64,000 bases of DNA, taken from the NCBI GenBank assembly GCA_030068075.1, contig CM057839.1:55518960-55582959 (forward strand), read 5' to 3'. The notes under the pieces were generated by a model. The model saw only the letters and a program-made list of their open reading frames with translations, made no database searches and was not told the DNA's origin. The position numbers were made by a program, and so were the translations under genes. Below are positions 49,201 through 60,529 of this stretch, in pieces; the first letter of the stretch is position 1; every line of letters starts with the position of its first letter. The DNA is from Paguma larvata (lineage: Eukaryota; Chordata; Mammalia; Carnivora; Viverridae).

Positions 49201-51835
49201 AAGAAACCTCTTCTCCCAAACCATTAACTGAAAAAGCAGGATTAAATATCATAAGTTTTTATAAACAGCAGATTGCAGAGTCTGAAAATTTGGAGGTTTG
49301 GGCCATCAAGGATGTGGATGATTTAGTGGTAGTCCAGTGCAGAAAGAGAGACCTGGGAATGGGTTGTGTGGGTTGAGGATCCATTGGGCTGCATGGGGAG
49401 AAGCAGCTCCCCTGCTTGATGCATTTGGGAGATGGGACCCAGCCTCTTGGAGAGCAAAAGACCTAGAAGGTGCTGTTGAGCTGCCCTATTCACCAACATA
49501 GGACCAGGGATGCTGGCTGAGGGCAGCAAGCATTCTGTGTTTTACCATAAACTTTGACCCACTGCATAGTTGTACACCTGATTTCTTGGACAAGCCAACA
49601 CTTGACACAGCTCAGTGAGACCCTCTGTCAGAGGATCAATGTGGTCTGTGCTGCAGGGATCTCCAAAATTTGGAGATTTGAAACCTAGCTGTGCACCTGA
49701 GATAAAACACAGGTGTGTTGTGCTACCTGGCAAGTGGACAGTTCAGATGCAGGCAGGGATCTTGTCGACACTAGGGACCCAAGAGAGGTGACTGCTCTTT
49801 TGTGAGGGCTTTCTGAAGAGTGGTGGTGCAAAGTTCCCATTCCAGGGCCAAATGAACATGGGAATGTCTTTTTCATCGTGCACATCAGCACTGATCGACT
49901 TCACTGAGCAAAACAGTGCCACCAAGGGAAGGCCAGAGCTGCTTACCCCAAGCCCTCCCCCAATGCACCCTGCAGGTGCACCTCCCCTGGGGCAAGTCTG
50001 CCTAAGAATCAGCAGAGTTCAGGCCCCATCCCCAGAAGATCAGCATAAACCTCTCACATGCACCGAGTCTACTGATTTCAGAGTGCTGCAGACCTTCCGC
50101 TCCAGGGGAAATAGGACCTAGCTTCCTTCTCCCCCCATTCCCCACCCCCCATCTTGGGATATAGAAAAAGCAATTTTATTTTTTAAATTTTTACTTAATT
50201 TTTTTACCTTGACAATATGACAAAACAGAGGAATTTCACCACAAAAGAAAGAACAGGAAGAAGTGATGGCCAGGAATTTAACCAATACAGATAAAAGTAA
50301 ACTGTCTGAATTAGAATTTAAAACAATTACAAGCATACTAGCCAGGCTTGAAAACTCGGAAGACAGGAGGAAAAAGAACTAAAAAACTAGTCAAGCAGAA
50401 ATTGAAAGTGGTATCACCTGAGATGCAAACCCAAATGGATGCTATGACAATGAGGTTGGACAAAACAGAGGAAGAAATCAGTAATACTGAAGATAAAATT
50501 ATGGAAATTAATGAAGCTGAGAGGAGGAGGAAAAGAAACGTAATGGATCACAAAGTTAGACTTAAGGGGATCAGTGACTTCTTAAAGTGTTAATAACATT
50601 TGTATCATAAGAGTCCTAGTTGGAGAGAGAAAAAGGGGCAGAAGGTGTATTTAAGCAAATGATAGCTGAAAACTTGCCTAATCTGGGGAAAGGGACAGAC
50701 GTTGAAATCCAAGAAGCACAGACAACTCAACTTGAATTCAACAAAAGCTGAGCAAGACTTATCAGAGTCAAATTCATAAAATAGACAAGGAAAGAACCCT
50801 GAAAGCAGTGAGGGGAAATTTTTTTTTTTTAACCTACAAGGGAAGACAAATTAGGCTCACAGCAGATTGGTCCACAGACAGCTGACAGGCCAAAAGGGAA
50901 TAGCATGAACTATTCAACCAGCTGAATGGGAAATCTGTACAGCCAGCAAGTCTGTCATTCAGAATGGAAGGAGAGAGAGAGTTCCCCAAACAGAAAATAA
51001 AGGAGTTCATGACTGGTAAACCATCCCTGCAAGAAATATTAAAGGGGACTTTTCTTGTTGGGGTGAGGGTGGGGAAGGACCCAAAGGAACAGAGAACATC
51101 ACCAGAAACACCAACTTCACAGGTAACACAAAAGCTCTAAACCAATATCTATCAATCATCACTCTGAATGTAAATGGACTAAATGCCCAATCATAAGACC
51201 TCTAGGGTGTCAAAGGATAAAAAAAGATTTGTCTATATACTGCTTAAAAGAAACTCCTTTTATACCTAAAGTCACCTGCAGATTGAAAACGAAGGGATGG
51301 AGAACCATCTGTCATGCTACTGGATGCCAAAAAAAAAAAGCTGGAGTAGCCGTGCTTATATCAAACTAGATTTTAAATAAAAGACTAATGAGACAAAGAA
51401 GGACATATTAAGTCATAATTAAGAGGTCTGTCTATCAAGAAGATGAAACAATTGTAAATATTTATGTCCCCAACTCAGAAGAAGCAAATATATAAATTAA
51501 TAACCTAAACCCACTTGCAGCAATGGACAGGTCATCTAAGCAGAAGATGAACAATGAAACCAGGGCTTTGAATGATATACTGGACCAGACAGACTTAAGA
51601 GATATATTCAGAACATTTCACCTTAAAGCAGCAGAATATATACTTTCTAGTGCACATGGAATATTCTCCAGAATAGCTCACATATTTGGTCACAAATCAG
51701 CCCTTAGTACAAAAAGATAGAGATCATTCCTTGCATATTTTCAGAGTACAATGCTATGAAACTTGGAGTCAACCATAAGAAAAAATTTGGAAAGACCACA
51801 CATACATGGAGGTTAAGGAGGTTAAATTACTTCTC

Positions 51836-52406
51836 TTTATTCTGTTTCAAACTATGCTTCTCTGCATTGTCAGGATAAAATGGTACATTGTACATCAACA
51901 TAATTTTTAAGACCTCCACAATTTTGGAGTAAAAAAAGATGGTAGCATACTTTGTTTATAGAAATAAGTCATTTGAGCTCTTATATGTCCTTTGGTCAGG
52001 AAGTCTCCTTCTTAAAGCCTGTTACTACCCCCACATTCCTGCAGATTTACCAGGGACTCCAGAGTTTTAGACCAAATGGATCAGTCCTGCTCCAAACCTC
52101 ATGTAGACAAACGTGGAGCCAATAAGCTCAGTATTGCCATTATTTCTTCCTGCCACAATGTATTAAAGTCTCTTTCTCTCCTTTCCAAAGAAGGTTTATC
52201 TTGGGGAAGTAAGTATCCCTGGTCTCTGCTGTTCAGCAGTAGTATGTACACTTGAAAATTCATTTGTGGTGGGCATGGCCCAGTCATCCCTTTTGTGTTA
52301 AGTGACTTGATTTTAGGGATCTTCCTTCCAGAATCACAAATACTTATGCCCCAGGAGATGGTGAATTCTCGGAGTAGAAGGGTCAAAATAAAGATTGGAC
52401 AATTGA
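51836..52406. other. Non-L1 sequence between two L1 copies
   Basis: A 95-codon minus frame (52386-52099) has no recognisable domain. This is where the L1 from 48600 loses its 3' part. Confidence 0.4.
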
Positions 52407-52420
52407 ATTCTAGTAATTTT

Positions 52421-52620
52421 TATGTTTCTTTTTTTTAATGTTTTTTTTGGTGAGAGCATGAGTGGGGGAGGGGCAGAGAGAGGAGACACAGAATCTGAAG
52501 CAGGCTCCAGGCTCTGAGCTGTCAGCCCAGAGTCCAACACTGGGCTGGAACTACAAACTGCGAGATCATGACCTGAGCTGAAGTCGGTCGCCTACCCAAC
52601 CGAGCCACCAGGAGCCCCAC
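52421..52620 (-). mobile_element. CAN SINE
   Basis: A reverse copy with a perfect 14-bp duplication attctagtaatttt (52407-52420 and 52621-52634). Confidence 0.95.
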
Positions 52621-52679
52621 ATTCTAGTAATTTTAAAGAAGACACATTTATAGGAGTTTGCTTTCTTCACTTTTGATTT

Positions 52680-55600
52680 TTTTTTTGTCTTTTTTATTAT
52701 TATTTTTTTTTTAGTATAGCTGACCTATAATGTTGGTTTCAAGTGTACAACATAGTGATTTGACAAGTTTATATACGATACTGTTTTCACCACCGTGTAG
52801 CTACCATCCGTAACTATAGTTAAGGATGTTAGGATATCCTTGAATGTATTCTTTATATACTGTCTTTTATTTCTATGACTTACTCCATAACTGGAAGCCT
52901 GTATGTCCCACTCCTTCATCCATTTTGTCTATCCACCTACACCCCTCACCTCTGGCAGCTATGAGTTTTCTGTAATTTATAGGTCTGATTTTGCTTTTTA
53001 ATTCATTTTGGATCCCACAGGAGTGAAATAATGATGTTTGTCTTTCTCTGACTCATTTTACTTTGCATTATACCTTATAGGCCGATCCATGTTGTAAAAC
53101 TGGAACAATCTCTCCCCTTTTTATGGCAGGATAACATTCCATTGCCTATGCATACCACATTTTCCTTAGACATGCATTTGTCAGAGGACACCATGGTTGG
53201 TTTCATATCTTGGATACTGCGAATAATGTTGCAGCAAACATGGAAGCATTTATAACTCTTCAGTATTTTCGTTTTCTTCGGGTGGATACTTAGTAGTGGA
53301 TTTATTGGGTGATAAAGTATTTATATTTTAGTTTTTTTGAGGAAACTCCATAGTGTTTTCTACAGCGGTTGTACCAATTCGCATTCCCATCAACAGCGCA
53401 TGAAGGTTCTTTTACCTCCGCATCCTTTTATTTTTTGCCTACATTTGTTTATTTTGAGAGAGAGAGAGCATGAATACAGAAGATGGAGAGAGAGCAGAGG
53501 CTACTAAGCAGGCTATGGACTGCCAGCCCAGAGCCCGATGTGGGACTTGAACTCGGAAAACTGAGATCACAACCTGAGCTGAAACCAAGAGTCAGATGCT
53601 TAATGGACTCAGCAATCCAGGAGCCCCTCTCCAGACTCTTGATAACACTGTTTCTAAGTCTTTTGGATACTAGCCAATCTGACTGGTGTGAGGCGGTATC
53701 TCGTTACGGTTTCGATTTGCATTCCCCTGATGATTAGTGATGTTGACCTTTGCTTGTATCTCTTGGACATTTGTGTGTCATCTTTGGTAAAAAGTCTATT
53801 CAGGTCCTCTGCCCAGTTTTTAATTACATTGTTGTTTCGATGTTGAATTGTATACTTCTTTATAATGCGGATCTTAATCCCTTCTTGATTATGTCATTTG
53901 CAAATATCTTCTCTCATTCAATATCTACCTCATTCAAGGTAACCTTTCAGTTGGTTTTCTTTGCTGTGAAAAAGCTTTAAATTTTGATGTAGTACTAATA
54001 GTTTATTTTGGCTTTTGTTTCCATCACCATAGGAAACATACCTAGGAAAATACTGCAATGGCCAATGCCAGAGAATGTACTGTATATATTTCCTAAGAGT
54101 TTTATGGTTTCAGGTCTCCTCTTTGGGGTCTTTAGTGCATTTTGAGTTTATTTTTGTTATGATGTTAGAAAGTGTTTCAGTTTCATTCTATTCCACCTGC
54201 CCAGTCTTTTGAGCGCTATTTATTGAACAGACTGGGTTTTCCCCATGGTATGTATATTCTTGCTGCCCTTGTCAAAGAGTAATTGACCATGTAAGCATGG
54301 GTTTATTTCTGGGATATCTATTCTGTATCGCTGATTTGCATCTATTTTTCTGTGGGTACAAAAATAGATTGTATTATTGTTGTATATATTGGATTGTAGT
54401 ATCTCTAGGTTTATTCTTAAGATGGTTTTGGTTATTTTGGGGTCTTTGGTTCCATACAAATTTTAGTATTATTACTTGCAGTTTTGTTAAAAATGCTGTC
54501 GGTATTTTGGTAGGTATTGCTTTGGGTGTAGATTGCTTTGGGTAGTGTGGACATTGGAACAATATTCGGTTCGGGAGTATAGAATATGTTTTTGGGTCAT
54601 CTTTATTAGCGCTTTATTAGTGCTTTACAGTTTTTATAGTACTGGGTCCTTGACTCAACTGAGTTTGTTCCTAGGTATTCTTGGTACAATTGTGAACAGG
54701 GTTCTTTTAAATTTTTTTTCCTCTTTGTTATTAGTGTATAGAATGAAACCAATTTCTGGGTATTCATTTTGTGTCCTGGAGCTTTATTGAATTTATTTAT
54801 TCTAGTAGTCTTTTGGTGGAGTCTCTGGGATTTTCTGTGTAATATTGTTTGCAAATAGTGAAAGTTTAACTTCTTTACTAATTTGGATACCTCTTATTTT
54901 TCTTGCCTGATAAGCTCTGGCCAGGACTTCCAGTACTATGTTGAATAAAAGTGCTGAGAGTAAACCTTCTTGCTTACTCCTGACCTAGCAGAAAAAGCTG
55001 TTTTTCCCCTTAGAGGGTGATGTTAGCTGAGGGTTTTCCGTATATGGCCTTTATCATGTTGAGGTAGGTTCACTTTAAACTCACTTTTTTGAGAATTTAT
55101 GATGAATGGACATTGAATTTTGTCAAAGGCTTTTTTTGCTTTTATTGAGAATCATGATTTTTATCCTTGATGGTGGTGCAAGATGTTGATTTGTGAATAC
55201 TGAATCATCATTGAATCCCTGGAATAAATCCCACTTGATCATTGTGAATGATCCTTTAAATATATTGTTGAATGTGATTGCCTAGTTGTTTGAGGATTTT
55301 TGCATCTGTGTTCATCAGGAATATTGGCTTATAGTTTACTTGTTTTACAGTGTCTTTGGATCAAGAATATGTTGGTCTCATAGAATGGATTTAAGAGCTT
55401 CCTTTCTTGTATTTTTTTGGAATAGTTTGAGGAGAATAGGTAGCTCTTCTTTAAATGCTTGGTAGAAAGCACCAATGAAATAATCTTGTCATGGACGTGG
55501 TTTTTTTTTTTTTTTTTTTGATAGTTTTTGGATTACAGATTTAATTCTGTTACCAGTAATTGTAATAGGTTTTCTTTCTCTTAAGAAATAAAAGTGTTGA

Positions 55601-57250
55601 GAGTACACCTTAGTGTACTTCTTCTTCTTAGTTTTGGAAGATTGTATGTTTCTAGGAATATGTCCATTTCTTCTAGGTTGTCCATTTTGTGGACATAGAG
55701 ATTTTCGTAATACTCTCTTGTAATCTTTGATATTTCTCTGGTGTCAATTCTGTCTCATTTCTGATTTTATTTGGGCCCTTTCTCTTTTTTCCCTATTGAA
55801 TCTGGCTAAGGGCTTGTCAATTTTGTCTCTTTTCAAGGAACCAGCTCATGGTTTCACTGATTTTTTTCTTTTTTTTTTAGTCCGTCATTTTCTTCTGCTC
55901 TGAACTTTATTCCTTCTCAGCCTGTTTTTTTTTCTTAATCTCATTGCTTTATATGTAAAGCTAGATTGTTAATTTGAACCTTTTCTTGATTCTCAAGGTA
56001 GGCCTGTATTGCTATCCACTTCCCTGTTAGAACTGCTTTTGCTGTGTTCCAAAGATTTTGAACACTTGTTTTCATTGTCATTTGTCTCCATACATATATA
56101 TATGTATATGTCATTTGTCTCCAAATATATATACTTATATTTTTGAAGGCTTTATTGAACCATTGATAGTTTAGTATCCTATTGTTTAGCCTTCACATAC
56201 TCATTTTTCCTAGGGTTTTTTTTCTTATGATTGATTTCTAGTTGCATACCATTGTGGTGACAAAATAAGCAGGTATAATTTCAGTATTCTTAAATTTATT
56301 GCTGTGCTTTGTGGTCTGACATGTGATCCATCTTGGAAAATGTTCCATGGTGCACTAGAAAATAATTTATCTTGTTCTTGGATGGAATGTTCTATGTATA
56401 TGTTATGTCCATTTAATGTCATTCAAAGACATTGTTATTTTATTGATTTTCTGGCTGGGTGATCTATTCATTGATGTGAGTGGGGTGTTAAACTCGCCTA
56501 CTATTTATTACCATCAATTTCTCTTTATGTCCATTAATACTTTATGTGTATAGGTGTTTCAGATAACAGAGTTAAAATTGCTATATCCTTTTGTGGGATC
56601 AATCCCTTTATAATTCTGTAGTGCTCCTTTTTGTCTCTTATTATAGTCTTAGTTTTGAAGTCTATTTTATCTGATACAAGTATCGCTTGGATCCCCCCCC
56701 AGCAAAAAAACTTTCTGCTTCCATTCGTAGGGTAAATGGTTTCCCATCTCTTCATTCGTTGTCTCTATGTGTCTATAGGTCTGAGGTAAGTTTCTTAGAG
56801 GCAACACATGGATGGGTCTTGTTTTTTATCCATTCAGTCAAACTATTTTTGATTGGAGCATTTAGGCCTTGTACAGTTAATTGATAGTATATACTTACTG
56901 CCATTTTGTTATGTTTTCTAGTTGTTGTTTTTTTTTTTTTTGCAGTTACTTGGGTACCTTGTGGGGATCAACGTTCTATAGTGTTACATTTGGCTTTATT
57001 TTTTGTTTATCTATTACAGGTTTTGGGTTTCTGGTTGCCATGAGGTTTATTTGTAATATCCTAAGCACATAGCAGTCTATATTAATTGGACAATCATTTA
57101 AGTTCAAACAAATTCTAAAAAACCGTTTTTACTCTTTTTAACTTTTATGTACATGTTGTCAAATTTTACATCCTTTTATTCATCATGTTCATGGATCTAA
57201 TTATTGCCATTGCTTTTTAAAATTGGCTAAAGGTTTTTGTAAGCATTAAA
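52680..57250 (-). mobile_element. Old L1, long copy (first of three in the same orientation)
   Basis: From a T-rich tail (52680-52713) and reverse 3' UTR ('gttggtttcaagtgtacaacatagtgatttgac') through the whole of reverse ORF2 to the endonuclease domain: the reverse frame 56755-56534 reads 'GIQAILVSDKIDFKTKTI', and 56830-56760 matches the ORF2 N-terminal coding region. About 4.5 kb with scattered stops and a SINE at 53426-53627. The 5' boundary near 57250 is approximate. Confidence 0.87.
53426..53627 (-). mobile_element. CAN SINE nested in an L1, diverged
   Basis: A reverse copy: 'ttgtttattttgagagagag', 'gcccagagcccgatgtgggacttgaactcgg', head 'ctcagcaatccaggagcccc'. Confidence 0.9.
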
Positions 57251-57675
57251 AATTTCTCGATTTGAAGTAGACATATCCTGTTAGTGGCAGGTGTACAATA
57301 TAACAATTTGACAATTTTTTACATTTGAAAATCCTCACCTTGATACTTATAAATACCATCTCTGGATACAAAGTTACTGCAATATTGTTAACTATTCTCT
57401 ATGCTGTAAATTTTATCTCCATTACTTATTTTATAACTGGAAATTTATATCTCTTAATCTGCTCTATCTGTTTCATTCAACCCTTCACTCCTACCCGTTC
57501 GGGCAACAACCAGTTCTCTGTAGTTTATTTTTTCTTTTGTTAGATTCCACATGTAAGTGGAATCATACAGTATTTACCTTTCTCTGACTTACTTCACTCA
57601 GCATAATACCCTAGAGGTCCATTCATGCCCTTACAAATGGCAAGATCTCATTCTTTTATATGGCTTAGTAATATC

Positions 57676-57677
<2 letters not shown>

Positions 57678-57718
<41 letters not shown>
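57678..57718. repeat. (TG)n microsatellite, about 20 units
   Basis: An uninterrupted TG run inside L1 3' sequence, at the place where L1 often has a TG/TA-rich run. Confidence 0.97.
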
Positions 57719-57720
<2 letters not shown>

Positions 57721-58830
57721 ATGCATATGTGTATGTATTACATCTTCTTGATCCATTTATCTATTGATAGGTACTTAGGTTGGTCCCATATCTTGGCTGT
57801 TACAAATAATACTGCAATAAAATAGGGTTGTATATATCTTTTTGAATTAGTGTTATTTTTTAAAAATAAATACCCAGAAATGGAATAATTGGGTTCTATG
57901 GTATTTCTCCTAATTTCTTAAGGAAACTCCATATGTTCAATACTGGATGCACCATTTTTCATTACTCCCAACAATGCATGAGAGTTCCCATTTCTCCACA
58001 TCCTTGTCAGCAGTTATCCCTTCATACTAACTATTCTGACTGGTATGAAGTTACATTTCATTGTGATTTCAATTTGCATTTCTCTAACGAGTGATATGGA
58101 GCATGTTTCAAGTGTTTGTTGATCATATGTGTGTCATCTTCGGAAAATGTCTATTAAGGTCCTCTGCCCATTTTTTAGTTGGAATTTTTTTGCGGTTGTA
58201 GGGGTTTTTAAATGTGTTTTGGATATTAACTCTTTATCAGAGACATGGTTTGGAAGTATGCTGTCCCATTGAGTAGATTGCCCTTGTTTTGCTAATGCTT
58301 ACTTTTCCTGTGCAAAAACTTTTTAGCTTCATGTTTTTTGCATTTGTTTACCTTGCTTGAGAAAGCTCCAGAAAAATGTTGCTAAGACAGATGTCCAAGA
58401 GTTCACTTCCTATGTTTTCTTTGAGGAATTTTATGGTTTTAGGTCTTTAATCGATTTTGAATTTATTTTTGTGTAAGGTGTAAGAAAGTGGTCTAGTTTT
58501 GTCATTCTACACATAGCTATCCAGTTTTCCCAATATCATTTGTAGAAAAAACCCATCTTTTCCCCATTGTATGGTCTTGCCTTATCATGATTGACAGTGT
58601 AAGTATGGGTTTATTTCTGGACTTTGTATCTTGTTCCATTGATATGTGTATTTTTGTGCCAGTACTATACTATTTTGGTTACTATACTTTTGTAGTATAG
58701 TTTGAAATCTAGAGGTGTGGCATCTTCAGCTTTTTTCTTCTTTTGCAAAATAGGTGCGGCTACTTGAGCCTCTTTTGTGGTTCTATACAAATTGTAGGAT
58801 TATTCTAGTCTTCTGAAAAATACTATTAGC

Positions 58831-59040
58831 ATTTTTAAATTTTTTATTTAAATTTTTTCAACATCTATTCAAGAGACTGTGAGCAGGGGAGGAGCAGAGA
58901 GAGGGGGAGTCACAGAATCAAAGCAGGTTCCAGGCTCTGAGCCGTCATCACAGAGCCCTATGTGGGGCTTGAACTCAAAAACACGATATCATGACCCGAG
59001 CTGAAGTTGGCTGCTTAATCGACTAAGCCACTCAGGCACC
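58831..59040 (-). mobile_element. CAN SINE nested in an L1
   Basis: A reverse copy with target-site duplication ctgaaaaatactattagc (58813-58830) and ctgaaaaatactcttagc (59041-59058), 17 of 18. Confidence 0.95.
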
Positions 59041-59721
59041 CTGAAAAATACTCTTAGCCTTTGATAGTCAGTTACCTCAAATCTGTAGATTGCTTCGTGT
59101 AGTTAAAAGGGATATTTCAACATTCTTCCAATTTGTTAACACATCATCTCTTGTCATTTAACTCGTGTTCTTCAATTTCTTTTATCCATGTCTTAGTTTC
59201 CAGAGTACAGGTCTTGTACCTTTTGGTTAAATTTTTTCCTGAATATTTTATTCTTCTGGTGCAGCTAAAAATGAGACTGTTGTCTTAGTTTCTGCTGGTT
59301 TATGCCTGAATAGAAATGCAATGGATTTTTGTGTATTCTGCCTCTTCACTGAATGCATTTATTTTAATAATTCTCTGATGAAGTCCTGAGATTTTGATAA
59401 ATAATATTTTATCTGCAAATAATTAGAATTTTTCTTTCTTACTAATTTGGATGCCCTTTGTTTCATCTGATTGCTGTTAGTAGAACTTCCAGTACTAGGT
59501 TAAATAAAGGTGGCAAGAGTGGACGTCCTGTTTTGTTGCTGATCTTCAAGGAAAATATCCCAGCTTTTCACACTTAAGATGTTAACTGTGATCTTGTCAT
59601 AGGTAGCTTTTATTATGTTGAGGTATGATCTCTTTAAACCCAATTTGAGAGTTTTAATCATGAACAAACGTTGAATTTTGTTAAATGTTTTTTCTGCATC
59701 CATTAAAATCACATGATTTTT

Positions 59722-59909
59722 GGGGTGCCAGGGTGGCTCAGTCGGTCATGATCTCACAGCTCTTGAGTTTGAGCCATGTGTCAGGCTCTGTGCTGACAGC
59801 TTGGAACCTGGAGCCTATTTCAAATTCTGTGTCTCCCTCTTTTTCTCTGCCCCTCTCCCGTTCATGCTCTGTCTCTCAAAAATGAATAAATGTAAAAAAA
59901 AAACATTAA
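59722..59909 (+). mobile_element. CAN SINE with 24-nt internal deletion
   Basis: A forward copy with a perfect 17-bp duplication aaaatcacatgattttt (59705-59721 and 59910-59926). The head reads 'ggctcagtcggtcatgatc', missing the same 24 nt as the copy at 14685-14858. Confidence 0.95.
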
Positions 59910-60240
59910 AAAATCACATGATTTTTATCCTGCATTTCGTTAGTGTACACTGCACTGATGAGTGGCTATCAAACTAGCCTTGCATTCCTGAAATCCCACT
60001 TTATTGGGCTGAATCATCATTTTACTGAATTGAATTTGATTTGCTCATATTTTGAAGATTTTTGCATCTATGATCACCAGGGCTATAGGTCTAATTTTCT
60101 TTTTTTGTAGTCTCTTTGGTTTTGATATCAGGGTAATGCTGGCTCTGTAGAATAAACTTGGAAGCATCCCTTTTTTTGCAATAGTTTGAGAAGGGAAAGG
60201 TATTATACTTCCTAAATGTAGTGTAGAATTGACCAAAACA

Positions 60241-60529
60241 CAGCAATACTTGAATTGGCAGCTCTAACATTTTTACATTTTTATAAACACTTTTTAACCT
60301 CTATGAACCACCAGATGTTAAACAAAACTGGTGTCTCACTATTACACAAAAATTTAAGTGACATATAAAAATCTTTAAGAAATATTTTTTGTAGGCACAA
60401 AATTTTTTTTATTTATGTATAAACTTTCAAGGCCTAAAAATGTAGCAATTTTTGGAAACTTCAATCTTTCTAACTGTAAAGAATCCTGACTTTCACTTGG
60501 AATATCTCTATTCCTTAGTTTGGAATTTT
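60241..60529. other. AT-rich gap between two L1 copies
   Basis: About 290 nt not recognised as L1 or SINE. Confidence 0.4.

Larger units (their letters stand above)
48600..51835 (+). mobile_element. Old L1 with 5' UTR, ORF1 and start of ORF2; 3' part missing
   Basis: A forward order of L1 5' UTR-like sequence (about 48655-50200, split by a SINE), ORF1 (50200-51050; the open frame from 50348 shows the coiled-coil part followed by 'RLKGISDFLKC', recalling the ORF1 linker), then the ORF2 start ('atcatcactctgaatgtaaatggactaaatgcc' near 51155) and an endonuclease stretch at 51523-51717 with 'SSAHGIFSRIAHIFGHKSAL'. Sequence similarity ends near 51835, before the reverse transcriptase domain. Confidence 0.75.
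57250..60240 (-). mobile_element. Old L1 (second of three), truncated in the reverse transcriptase domain
   Basis: Reverse 3' UTR ('gcaggtgtacaatataacaatttgac', 'aacaaccagttctctgtag', 'cacatgtaagtggaatcatacagtatttacc') then reverse ORF2 up to 60236, where the frame reads 'FYRASITLISKPKRLQ', the conserved reverse transcriptase entry. Two SINEs and a TG microsatellite lie inside. Confidence 0.88.

Noticed and set aside
52099..52386. 95-codon minus-strand frame between L1 copies
   Set aside because: Considered as a retroviral or unknown gene remnant, but no motif supports it.
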